DNA from: Paulownia fortunei
Taxonomy: Eukaryota; Streptophyta; Magnoliopsida; Lamiales; Paulowniaceae
Direction of reading: 5' to 3'
Assembly: GCA_019321725.1 (NCBI GenBank)
Contig: CM033120.1
Span: 15,902,278 to 15,966,277, forward strand
Length of the DNA: 64,000 nucleotides
In this document: in pieces, positions 44,376 to 56,472 of the stretch
Position numbering within the stretch: position 1 is the stretch's first letter
Layout: every line of letters starts with the position of its first letter
Position numbers and translations under genes: made by a program
The notes under the pieces: model-generated
What the model was told of the DNA's origin: nothing
The model's database searches: none
What the model saw: only the letters and a program-made list of their open reading frames with translations

Positions 44376-47200
44376 ATGGCGAAAACAAGACCTGGTAAAA
44401 GAGACTTTGATTCTTACACCATTAGAGGCACCAACAAAGTTGTTAAAGGTACACATACACGGTGTTGTATAAATAATGTGTAATGCAATTTATTGATTGT
44501 GAAAGTTGTTTTGTTAAGAGTGAGGATTTGAAATGGTTACTGATATTTTGTTGTTTATTTTGGTAGCTATGCACTGGGAAGCTCATTGTGTGCATGCATG
44601 TTTATGTACTATATATATTTTCTTCCTTTTGTAATGATAAATTTAAAATAAAGCAAATGTTGGTTTAATTTTGGAAACAAAAATGCGACTCTGGTTGTTT
44701 TAAAGCTGTGCTATATCGATTGATGGTCTTTTAGGGCATCAAGATTTATAATTGAAACGTTACATGCATAAAAGGGAAGCACCGCAATGCACGTCAACTC
44801 TTGGTTCCATGGAAGAATAGAAATTTGTTGTTTGTGTTGCCAGAGACGATCTTTCTTGGCTTTTTAAAAAAATAAAATAAAATTTGTGCGGTTCTTTTTT
44901 TTTTTTTTTTATATTTTTGGTGTTGATTCATGAAATTGTGTTTCTACTTGTCATACTCCATATGGATATTTTTTTTTATTTAGATATGTAGAGACATGAG
45001 TGATTGAATTTTGCTTTCTTATTGGGTTGTGTGGATTTGAAGCTGGAGATTGTGTCTTGATGCGACCATCAGAAAATAATTCAGCCCCTTATGTGGCACG
45101 TGTGGAGAAGATTGAGGCTGATAACCGTAACAATGTGAGAGTCCGGGTAAGGTGGTACTACAGGCCAGAGGAAGCAGTTGGAGGACGGAGACAGTTCCAT
45201 GGAGCCAAGGAATTATTCTTGTCAGATCACTATGATACTCAGAGTGCTCACACCATTGAGGGAAAATGCATTGTTCACACTTTCAAGAATTATACTAAGC
45301 TGGAGAATGTTGGCCCTGAGGATTACTATTGTCGTTTTGAATATAAACCTGCCTCTGGAGCTTTCCTTCCAGATCGCGTGGCAGTGTGAGTGCTGCATAG
45401 ATTATGATATTTCTTGTGTGGTTTCTTTTCATAATAGTGTACATTGCTACTCTGTGTGTTCTGGAGATACTAAATGCTGTTCTTGTGATCACATGTTGAA
45501 AGGTATTGCAAATGTGAGATGCCCTATAATCCAGATGATATGATGATACAATGTGACGAATGCAAAGACTGGTATGTGAATTGCTCCCTGACTCTATTAT
45601 GTTTTTTTGTTTCTAAAATGTGGGTACTTCATCAAGTTCAATTGCTCCCTACCTTCAGAATGTGAAAAGATGATCCTGCATTTTGAAGTCATGGACAAGG
45701 AGGGAGTAGAAAATGAAATTGTCTAGGAGTGTGATTCAACTGAGTTAATGCATTATAAGCTATAAGTGTCTTGTCATTTGGATCTTATAAGGTGTGAGGT
45801 TTCTAAGAAAGCTCATTTCTTTTGTTTGAAATAGGAATATTTATCGTGGGTTTTTGTTTTTTCTTTTTTTTTCCCTCAATCAACTAATCAGCAGTAAGCT
45901 GATATAAATTTTTGGCAAATTTTTTCCTCTTTAAATCATACAAAAAACAACTTTTCTGCTGGTTGGGGGAGAATTCAGGAATTGATGACTCTTAAGTTGT
46001 CTGCTTGATTGTAGATTTCCTACTGAAATCTTATCTTTTTACAAGGCATGTGGACTGTGCTCATGTTAAATTTTGCTGTACCATGCCTCACACGGCTATA
46101 AGATTGTTGTCGATCTCACAAAGTGCAGAAGTGCAATTGGCTCTCATATCTTCATTCTAAGATACGGAGACATTTAGAAATACATAGTTGCCACTTTTCA
46201 AGGGTAAAGATATGCGGCTATTGTTCTTCTTTGCACCTGCTAGTGTATTTCTTTGTTCATGCTGCTTTAGGCCTCTTAGAGTGTGTTTGGTAGGGAGGGA
46301 CCTGGAGTGGGGAGAGATTGGGAGAGGAGGAGCTCCTCGTTTTTGGTAGGCAGTGAAAGGAAAGTGAAGGAAAAGGAGACAAGATTAATCAACTCCTCAT
46401 AATTAAATAAATGCATTCCATCCTTCTTTGGTGGAGTTGGAAAATATCTTGCTCTGTGTGATACCAAACAACTTGGACGGTTTGTCATTTGTTATATCCC
46501 CCCCCAGGTGAAGAACTTGAATCCTTAACCTCTCCCTTTTCCTTTTCCCTCCCCCTCCTGAACCAAACACATCACTGGGGGGCCATTCTTGTATAATTTG
46601 TCACTTCAAATTGTGGGTACACCAATAATATTGTGATATTGCCCTTTACGGCGTGTATGTGGTTTTGTAGGTATCATCCTGCTTGTGTAGATTTGACAAT
46701 AGAACAGGCAAAACAGTTAGATCACTTTGTTTGCTCTGAACATGGATTTGATGAGGATGTAAAGAAGCCTCATAAAACCCCACTCACAAATGGCAAGGTA
46801 AGGCTAGCGTGCTTGTTGTCTTGTCAAATTGCTTTACTTTCTTGCATCGTGTCTTGTTCAATTTATTGTCACATGAATGGCTTTCTATGTGGAATATGCT
46901 TGCTGCTCGTTCAATGGGATTATAATTGTAGTACAATATAGCAACTTGTAACTTTCACTGATGACTTCTGTGATACTTGAGTCTTCCCAAAGAATAAACG
47001 AATTGCCCTTGTGTATGCTTGAATACTTTTGTGTCACTGTAGCACCATCTGCATCTCTGCAAGGCATGTTTTCCCTACTTTTATATGTAAATATTTATTC
47101 TTTTCCTCTCTTTTATCTGATTTATTCTCATCCTTTTGTGTATTGCTGAATAGTCGTTTTTATTTTCCTGCAGGCAGAGCCCAAGCGCCAGAAGAAGTAA
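44376..47200 (+). CDS. EBS: BAH-PHD histone reader, EARLY BOLTING IN SHORT DAYS (EBS/SHL) type
   Basis: Five exons: 44376-44448, 45043-45385, 45503-45571, 46671-46797 and 47174-47200, giving 212 residues. After a short basic start ([10 protein letters not shown]) a BAH domain covers about 25-140, with [44 protein letters not shown] and [19 protein letters not shown] finger follows (141-186) with ligands C141, C143, C156, C159, H164, C167 and C183. The eighth ligand position is His186 where Arabidopsis EBS has Cys, as I recall. EBS reads H3K27me3 through BAH and H3K4me3 through PHD, and represses flowering genes. The tail after the finger is short (26 residues, ending AEPKRQKK, a possible nuclear signal) compared with Arabidopsis EBS. 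The closest alternative is the paralogue SHL; position next to the SRF and PUX genes favours EBS. Intron 3 contains a MITE-like insertion. Confidence 0.94.
46281..46570. mobile_element. MITE-like element in EBS intron 3
   Basis: The left end reads GTGTGTTTGGTAGGGAGGGA; the right end on the opposite strand reads GTGTTTGGTTCAGGAGGGGG. That gives imperfect inverted repeats about 290 bases apart, with a G-rich left arm and C-rich right arm that can pair. It has no coding capacity and lies wholly inside the intron. The target duplication is unclear. Confidence 0.5.
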
Positions 47201-50086
47201 TCCATCCATTCGTGAGGTTATGATGCAGGAATGCCAGCATTCTTGTATGTATGCTGCTGATCTTTTGAGCATTGTACAGGGCAGAGAACTGGTCCTCTGC
47301 TTAGACTAGTGTCTGTTTTGTAATTATTGTCTTTGGTGAAGTGGATGTATGTGCATGCCACTTTGTAGGTCATAATCGGTAAAGAGATGAATGTGTCTTT
47401 GACTTAATTGCTCGGGAAGACACTTTCTATTGTTCTATTAATTTAATCTCTATATTGACTGAAAGCTTCTGCATTTCATTGCTCTTGCTAGGATTAGCTC
47501 GTTTAGGTTGAGCATGGTGAACCTTTTCCAGATTTCTGTGATTTTCCATGAGCAAATTGATATTCTGGCGATAGCTCCATAATGAACTCATTAATCCCTT
47601 GAGCGGATCTTTTGAGACACCTTTGTTACACCATTGCACTAAAAATTGTTTCTGACAAGTCTGTCTTTCCTAGCGAGCCTAGCTACCATTTCAGAGAGAG
47701 GTTAATATTCAATTGGAAATTCGAAGGAAAGGCAAATGAGGAGGCCCTCTTTCGAAGGGATGAGGCTGTGGTGACTCACAATTTTTCTTAAAAGGTTGTT
47801 TGGTGTGAGCTCGTAAAGACACCCCAATAACACTGAATTGAAATTGAACAAAAAACAAGATTTTAAAAAAGAAACGGTTGCTTTGCAAAGATACGTCTTT
47901 TCTCTTTAAAAAAGCTCACAAAAACAGCTTTTATTCAGGCTAAAAAATGAGGTTAACTGCTTAAATTTCTTTCGGATGGTTGGTCACTGCGTGCCAGCAT
48001 TTATACTGCACCAGATTTTCATGTAAACGAAGCCCAAAACTGGTATTTCCTCTCACATTCATGTCAAACTTGAATGAAAGAAGTATAAAATGGAGTACTT
48101 GTGACACTCTTTGTTAAAAGTGCTATTTCAATGCATTGCTGAAGAGGGAAACTTACCCAGGCTTTACTGGCAGGTGAGCCAGTTGCATGCTATCCAGGTG
48201 CAGTGGCAGTGCGTACATGATAAAGATGGAAAAAGACCTGTTCCCGTCAGGTAATTCAAAACCGATCAAATGAAAAGAAAGAAAAAAAGAGAAAAACTTC
48301 CATTCTTAGTTCAATTCCTAAGTTCGCATAGAATTCAACGTTTGGCGTTGATAGTTCAATTATCATTTATATTATTCTTCATCGTTATAGTGAACCTTTC
48401 AGGGCTCATACAAAAGCACTTGGTGGACTAGCTCCCACGTACGACTAATTTCTGCAAAGCACTCTGGATCATGCATGATAAGCTTAACAGTTTTTTATAA
48501 AAAACAAGATGTTAATGGATTTGCCATGCATACAAGGTTATTATATCCATGCAGATTCTTATTTGTGTTACTGAAATACTGTTATGACCCGATTTTGTCA
48601 CACTTATATATGGCTTAGCTCTCAGATGGTGAAAACTTGATCGTGCTTTACCAAAACAAATAAATAAAGGTTGAGAAATTCAAGAATGCTGGTGGGATGA
48701 AGCTGGTAAAGATATGAATATATGCAAATGAATGGATAGTGATTGTTTTCGGGGATTCAGGCATAAACCCTGTGCAACCCCAGCTTTACTTCTGATCCCA
48801 TAAATGATAAATCCCTTCACTTCGAATGTCTCACTTTTCTGGAACTTATGAAGGGGGCCCCTCTGACCCTCTATTTCCTGAGACTTCTTGCAATGGTAAG
48901 ATTATTTCTGCTGGGAGTCGAGCTGATTCCAGCCTTATTGCTTCTGTTGACTTTCAACCACCCTTTGATACAGTTGGGCATAGAGCAGGTATGTAGGTAT
49001 GGTCTTTGCCTTCTCTTTTGTTTTAATCTTTTTCAGGTGGTTCTAAATAATGCATTTATAATATAGATAAAGTTGCTGGAGCAATTTAATGAGGTTAAGC
49101 CAGGCATTTATAAATATATATATATATATATTTATATATACAGAGATCTAAGAAATAAAAAATTTGTTTTACTATTGAAGTGAAAACTTTGTTAATTAGT
49201 CCTTTTGTTTTCATCTTCACCTAAGTTATGCTGAACGGAATTCCCATAAAAAAGCGTTCACCATTTCCATCTCCCACGAGTGATATGGGCGTGGTCTGAT
49301 CCATGAAAGTCGTGTGTATGCTGTCTAACGTTTACAGAGTTCCACATGATCGGCCATGCATCCAGCGCTTATCAGTGCACTGCCAGGTGCGTGGCTAAAA
49401 GCATAAAGATTAAAGGGTTCTTTATAAATAGTATATTTACTTCCAAATTATTTTAATAAAACCCTTCCTGGTGTTTAAACTTTAAATGATCCAACAAGCT
49501 AAAAACTAGACGAGCGAATATAGATTGTTGATAAACATTTTGCAGTTATCTCATTGGTCAGAAATACTTTGATGGGATTTGGGAAAAATATCCTCTTTTT
49601 AAAGAAAAATAAAATCCAACAGGAAAACTGTACAACTTAATTGCATTATTAAGGATTTATTTATTTTTTATTTTTATTTTTGAGAAAAACTGTAAATTAC
49701 ATTTATCATTATATAAAGATATTACAAAATTAATCAAATATGATGAAGAGTTTTATATCAGAACATGCCTCAAGAAGAACTTATTAAGAAAGTAGAGTTG
49801 AGTTAACAAACAACTGATTTTTTATTATTTTTTTTCTGTTTATTCAAAGCAAAATTGTTTGCAAACGGAAATAAATGAAACAATTGGCAGTAAAATAGAT
49901 ACCTCAAATTGTAACACATAAATAAGTGATTTTCTCATCCTCTGTATGCAACATAATTACATTTCTTTGCATTTGTTATTTATCAATTATCAAATTTCTG
50001 CCCTTTTTAGCGGGGCCTGTCAACCTCTGCACAATTGTATACAAAATTGCAAAAGGTTATGACCAGTGACCAAAGCCTGATAAGTG
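47201..50086. other. Intergenic between convergent EBS and SRF genes
   Basis: Contains the two 3' untranslated regions. An ATG-initiated frame of 56 codons at 48826-48996 has protein-like composition and is listed separately. The minus-strand 70-codon frame near 47427-47639 shows no family similarity. A TA-rich run lies near 49117-49140. Confidence 0.5.
48826..48996 (+). CDS. Small open reading frame of unknown function (doubtful)
   Basis: ATG-initiated 56-codon frame, preceded in frame by two stop codons (TGA TAA) and ended by TAG. The translation begins MSHFSGTYEGGPSDPLFPE and later has ASVDFQPPFDTVGHRAG. This balanced composition is unlike the Phe/Leu/Lys-heavy chance frames nearby. A GTATGT donor-like word sits just before the stop, at 48989, so it could be an exon of a longer gene; the nearest acceptor would make a 48-base intron, too short for plants. 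It belongs to no family I recognise and may be chance or a gene fragment. Confidence 0.2.
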   Translation: MSHFSGTYEGGPSDPLFPETSCNGKIISAGSRADSSLIASVDFQPPFDTVGHRAGM

Positions 50087-53000
50087 TTATAACATGTCTG
50101 TCGCTTCATGATCTGGAGTCTTGAATGCAAAACCTGATTCCTCACTGGATCGTCTTTTGACAATGCTTGCTCTTTGCATCAATCGGACCAACGCTTGCAC
50201 AACTTCAGACATGGGGGGGCGAAATTCGGGTTCAGGCTGCATGGAGAGAGAAGCAAATGCCATGAGGTCTTTAACTATAAGCATTGACCAGGTGGAGAGA
50301 TCAAACAAGTCACAGAAAAATTCCAATTCTGTGGTAGTGTTCTGGCAGAATGCAGGAGATAAATAGCAACTGACATATTACAAATTTTATTCGAACCTTG
50401 AATTGTATATATTGTGAAGCACATCACCAGAAAACTATCTATCTCATACCTCTGCAGCAACTCGGGGAATATTTGGTTCTATTTTGGATGTTTTGGGGGA
50501 AATGTTTTGGGAAATGGTATTTGGGGAAATGTATAGGGGAATATGATGTATGTTTGGTTTTATTTTAGGAATGTGTTTTGGAGTGTAATGATTAGAATAT
50601 TTTGAAATATTTTGGAGGAAAAAAAGATTGTTTTGAAGGAAATGTATTGAAGAATGTGTAGTAATGTTTGGTTTTATTTTGGGAGAATGAAAATGAAACC
50701 AAACATAGCCTCTTTGATATAGGAGTCATTTGACTAGGCAATTTTTGAGAGATGCTTCAGAAACTTCTGCAAATTGTTAGTGAAGAACATTACCTGGACA
50801 CAGAGAGCAATGATGTCAGCAAAACGGCTCAATGACTTTGCAGGATACATGCCATTTAGGGCAGGGTCAACCATCTTCGCTAAAGCATCAATATCATGGA
50901 GTTGAGGAGTGGCCCATCTCACAAGTGACTGTTCTGATCTCACTCTTGAACTGAACATGACAAGGAAATAGAACAAAGGAAAACAGATGGGAAAAATTCA
51001 TTGAAATATTCAAAAGCATATTGCCATAATCAGACCATGTGATATAAGATATACCTATCAAGGGGCTTCCGTCCGGTCAGAAGCTCCAGCATAACCACAC
51101 CAAAGCTGTATACATCGCTTTTTACAGTGTATATTCCAGACAAGGCAAATTCAGGTGCACTGTAACCAAATGAGCCTATCATATGGGTTGATGAAACCTG
51201 TCAACGTCACGAGGAAAATTTTATCTTATAAAGGATTTTGACCTGCCCAGTAGCTATTGTAGCATCAAAGTCAATGTTTCACAGGGGTCAAAGAACTAGG
51301 ACACGAACTATCCAGCAACAGACCAATTCTAATTTATGCTGCTGACTAAGCCATCACGTTGGTTTTTACCTCCTATAAGATATAACTAGAAAGGTTGTAC
51401 ATACCAACGAATTCCCATCCAAATCAATTGCAGTATTTGCATGCGTCTCCGTGAAAAGTGGTATAAAATAAATAGTGCACAGATGCTAAGCAAATTACCC
51501 CATTGATTTACCTGTCGTTCTGTGTTTGGTGTCAGAGCAGCTAATCCACAGTCTGAAAGGTGGGGATTTAGCTCTTCATCCAGTAAAATGTTTGCCGACT
51601 TTAAGTTTCTATGTACAACGGAAGGCAAACACACTTCATGCAAGTACCTAAGCAAGGAGAATTGATTTTAGGTTCAATCCCGTGGGAAGGAGATTGTGTG
51701 TGTGTTTGTAAGTGTGTATACAAAACTCATCCCACATAACATACTCCAAAGCTCGAGCAGTGCCAAGTGCCACCCTAACCCGTGCATTCCATGTCAGCAT
51801 CTTGCTCCTCTCATCAGCAAAGTGCAGCATATCATGCAAGCTACCATTTCCAATATAATCGTGAACCAAGAGGCGTTGCCCATGCTCCGCACAGTATCCA
51901 GCCAGTGCCACAATATTTGGATGTCTCAGACGTGACATATTTGAAATGGCTTCAAGGAAATTATCTTCCTCCTGCAGTGACAGTGCTGCATTGTCGACCT
52001 TTTTGATGGCCATAATCTGAACCCAACAAAACATACAAATATAAATAATCTCATCCTACTGATGAACACAGGTAAGCACAAGAGTTACTTTCCAGTCCAT
52101 AGTGACACTCCACAACTTTTCTTGCAACTCAATAGTCACTGTTTTTTGTTATCAACACGTGAGGAAAACATAAAATCTTATCCATGTCATCAAGCGCTCA
52201 AAGTAGATATGTCTGCAATCTATATCAAGCACGATTCATTTGAAAGCTACAAATGACACCAGAAGACGATGAAATTGCTAATTCCAGGCAGAAAAAGAAG
52301 GCAGTAGGTATCCATAAAATTCCCTTGCCTAAATTGCATGCCACATTATAGCCCAATTTGACAAATAAAGAGATAGCACGCTCCAGGCCTATTACAGACA
52401 AAACCAAATGAATATACCTTTCCATTCGGGAATTCTGCTCTATAAACACGACCAAGAGAACCTTCACCGACCAGATTCTCTTGACTAAAGCTATTAGTGG
52501 CAGTCTGAAGAGCTGCAACTGTATAAGAAGTAGCGGTTATTGGAGACTTCACTCTTTTTACAGATCCATTTTTCCCTTGTAACCTTTCCACTGCCACATT
52601 TTCGGCTGGTGGGGGCTTTAAATCAGATACAGTAGCTGTAGACTGTACCCTTTGCTCTTGCATCTCCATATTCACTAGAGAAAGCACAGTGCAAGATGAA
52701 TGAATAAAGTTCATGCCACCTTAAAAATGAGCACATTTCAAAGCACAATAAACTTTGATCTTGTCTTCAATTGCTTGATGAATAAAATTGTTAAAATCAT
52801 ATAGAAGAACTGACTAGTTATTCAAACTGGGCATATAACTTTTTTTTTGATGAGCGAGAAATACAGGAGAGATACGAGGCCTTCTTCTCTCAATACACCC
52901 AAACTATTGCGGACATTTATCAAGTTCATGTTGACACTGGAAATTTTAAATGGACATCAGTCAAAGCCATCAAATGAAGAGAAATAAAATAGATAATTAA

Positions 53001-56000
53001 TACTCGAAGTATGCTCAATCTGAAGTAGATATTACAAGTACGGGACTAGTTGAGGCAAAAAGAGAGAGGCATAATACTAACAATAAATTTGGCCGAGAAC
53101 AGAGAAATGGGTGCAATGTTACCAGAAATTATATGCAACAAAAGTTGTTTCATAAGGTTAGAGGTTTTAATCATATTTCAGTTAAAAGGCAGGTCCATGC
53201 TAACATAAGAGATTTTTCAATGCAGCTTATGTGCGGACAAAGAGGTGCTACCTTTGTCACTGCTGACAGGAAGACTTCCTGTTGAGGGTCGTGCAGCAAT
53301 TTCCTTCTTGTTTCCCCTTCTAAGGCAAAAAACTAGTGCAAGCAGCAACAAAGTTACTCCAAATAAAGATCCTAGAACTATGCCTACTATAGGTCCTGCT
53401 GTCAACCCAGACTTATTTTCATTATGAGAATTGCTTGGGGCATTGGAGTCAGGTGTATGACCGTGTGCAGGAGCTTCCCTGCTGTTATTGCGAGATCTAC
53501 CAGGAGGAGGAGAGGTATATGGTGGTGGAGGAGGAGCGGGACCATTGGCAAATGCGTTTCCATCGTATCTGGTTAATGAAAAGTTTTAGATGAGACAATT
53601 TACTATGGTAAGAGTGTTATGAGTATATAATTAATTTTATCACCTGTATTTTACATAAACAACTGCAATCACTTACACAAAATTGGGGACAGAACTTAGT
53701 TCTTGTGGTATCCACCCACTAAAATGGTTGTTTGCAACATTTCTGCAGAATTTCATACGAGTAAGAATATGTCCGTGAAATTGATGAGAAGCATTAACCT
53801 CATCACATATTTCATTAGTTTGAGGAATCAATATAGGGTTGGTGTCAGGTGTGGAGGTGAGGCTTACAAATTTGTTAAAGGCAAACCGACAAGGACGTTG
53901 AGAGAACCAGTAAGTTGATTGTTTTGTACTTGACTGCCAAAAAAAATAAGAATGTGAAGTCAATAGCAAGGCAAAAAACACAAAGAAAAGAAAAGAAAGA
54001 AAATTAAAATGCTCAATAAGTAATAAATACTCACAGAGTTGAAAGATTGGTCAATGATGTTAAGGAAGGTGGGAGATCCCCAGTAAAGTTGTTGGAGGAT
54101 ATATCCCTGAAATTGCCTTGTATTAGTACACTTCTAAAATGAATAAATCCCTGAGTCGCTCATACAAAACTAAATGTAAATTTTAAAAGAAGAAAAAAGA
54201 GGTGGTGTGCAATTTAGAAGCATTTAGAGAGAGAGAGAGAAAAAAAGGGAAGTGATGGAAGACTGAACATAACAGCCAGAAATTATTCATGAATTGGCAA
54301 TCACAAAAAACGACAACCCAGTGACTCACAAAGTAGCTAGTGTAGAATGATTGGCAAACATATCTCCAACTGTCTGAGACAACATGTTTCGGCTGATGTT
54401 CCTAAAACCATGAATAATGGTCTAGGCATTAGAAAAAAGACCTGAACCACCAAGATCAGATAATGCAAAGAGTTCTCTTAATAAACTGAGGCACAGAAGG
54501 CGTGCCACTTACAGATAATTAAGTGAGCCCATAGTAGATATGGAATAAGGAAGATTCCCACTTAAATTGTTGCCTGCAAGGTTTCTGCACCAAGATAGAA
54601 AAAACATTAGAAAAATGATCATTTAAAACAAGTACTAGCTACTACGAGAAGTCAAGAGTCGTCATAAAATATTAAACATTACAGGTTTGTCAGGTTTGGT
54701 GGTAACTGATATGGAATCGAATCACGAATATTATTGTTACTCAAATCCCTGCAGCATAAAAAGTGAACAAAAGATTTATAAAAAAGAAAGCAAAAAGCGC
54801 CAGGACTAATCTATCCCATTGAATAAACAGCTCTCTTACAATGTCTTGAGTGACACAAGGTTGCTGAGCAAGTATCCCAGTGTTCCACTGAGTCCCAACC
54901 CAGATATCTGGCTGTTCCAAAATCAAGAAAAGTTTCTCATGAGCCTGAAAACAAACAGAACAAGCCCTCCAGGCACATATAATATCAAAGAAACAAAATT
55001 CCAGGATAGTAACACTCACACGGAGACAACAGAAGAACCTTGACAGGTGATTCCCTTCCATGACTCTCCACATGGATCACCACCAGTGGATTTCCAGCCT
55101 GTTAGCTGTGAAGGACTATTCAGTGAAGTGTACAAAACTTGGAGCCCTTGAACTGCACAGAGCAGGCAAATTGAACTCGACATTCAGTTCAACATCTTCC
55201 AAGGCAGTTAGTCCAATACTTGAATCACAAATGTATATCATTGTCATGAAGCAACAAGGCAAACACACAAGCCTATGCTGCAAGACAACTAACATGAAGA
55301 AGGCCCCATGGAAACATTTGTATAACAGGCTACAACTCTGGCTTATGTGAATGCACATGTTGAACTGTAGTGACTGTCAAATACTGAAATAGGCAGCTAA
55401 AATTCCATAATTAAATGTTTTTTTGGACAATAGAATTCTTTGTTAACATACATTCTGATTGTATTGAGACTCGTCATGTATAACACACCAAGCTGAAACT
55501 CACTGATCATATTACATATCAGCTGAAACTAACTTTTAATATACATTAAAAAAGATAAACAAAATATCTTCACCACATTTCTCAGGCCTGTGCAGAACAA
55601 GTACACAAAAACATGCATATTTATGACACAAGATTAGATGGATTGTTTTCTACATATGCATATTATGCAAAGCAAAGACCCCCCTTATGAAGCAAATTGG
55701 ATCTATGATTTTGGTGAGCAAAAGGAAAAATATAGAGAAAAAAAATGAATATCCATTTTCCTTTTGGATAGAATAATTAATAATTTTAATTGTAATAGAG
55801 TATCATGGAAAAACAAATGAACTAGATGTAAAGATTAATAGATACTTCTCATAATTATCTTCGTACAAGCATTTCTTTGCATTTTCCTTTGACACCAAAT
55901 GTATGGTAATAATTTCTTCATTGCTTCCTCACCAAAACAAAAGCTTCAAAATTAGCCTAAAAATTAGAACTTTTTCCAAAATATTTCCAATAATGTTACT

Positions 56001-56472
56001 TAAGTAACTTTTCCTTTCCATTGTCTCTCTCAGAAACTACAAAACCCAAAAGGAATAGACCTAAAAGTTTAAACCCAAATTGTCATGATAGATTTACATC
56101 GAAATATTTTCACCAGAGTAAAATCTCAGCATTCTCCTTCACACGCAAATATAGACGGCGTATCGCATCACAACTCGCATCAGTTAAAATAAAATCTTGA
56201 GTCTCTAAAGCAAATTCAAGAAAAAAGAACTAGTCATTTTCCATGAATCTCATTTTTTTTTTCCAACTTCAAGAAGCTCACACCAATCAAATCAAGCTAA
56301 TAGCAGCCAAAAAACAAAAAAAGACCCAACAAGCAGAAAAAAATCTTAAATTCGCACCATCATTAGGATCAGTAGTAGCATCAACCCCGGCACAGAAACT
56401 GAAGATCACCGCCGCGATCACCACAAGCTCAGTGAAGAACAGAGAAGAGCTGGCCGCCACTTGCCCCTCCAT
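50087..56472 (-). CDS. SRF8: STRUBBELIG-receptor family LRR receptor-like (pseudo)kinase, SRF8/6/7 type
   Basis: Sixteen exons on the minus strand: 56472-56358, 55152-55020, 54911-54840, 54748-54683, 54584-54513, 54401-54330, 54106-54035, 53933-53868, 53742-53677, 53568-53252, 52674-52418, 52016-51745, 51647-51512, 51197-51055, 50950-50794, 50236-50087. They join in frame to 721 residues (about 700 in Arabidopsis SRF8). A signal peptide (1 to about 32) is followed by the SRF N-terminal region ending [14 protein letters not shown]. Then come about six leucine-rich repeats, encoded by phase-matched exons of 66 or 72 bases, a Pro-rich segment ([14 protein letters not shown]), one membrane helix (about 303-327) and a kinase domain (about 413-690). 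The kinase has the glycine loop GEGSLGRVY and Lys441, but the catalytic loop is HRN (539-541) and DFG is DCG (559-561), so phosphotransfer is doubtful. SRF proteins act at the cell surface in organ shape and wall signalling. Which of SRF6, 7 or 8 is uncertain. Confidence 0.94.
50468..50712. mobile_element. MITE-like element in the last SRF intron
   Basis: Three copies of a TTTGGTTYTATTTT word occur (near 50471, 50553 and 50669). The right edge reads GGCTATGTTTGGTTTCATTT on the opposite strand, mirroring the left edge. About 245 bases, no coding capacity, wholly inside the intron between the last two SRF exons. Borders are approximate. Confidence 0.4.

Noticed and set aside
47427..47639. 70-codon minus-strand frame after EBS
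   Set aside because: Composition is protein-like, but it has no known motif, no partner exon and lies in the probable EBS 3' flank.
48989..49036. 48-base intron that would extend the orphan ORF by a few residues
   Set aside because: Plant introns are rarely shorter than about 70 bases, so the splice was not accepted.
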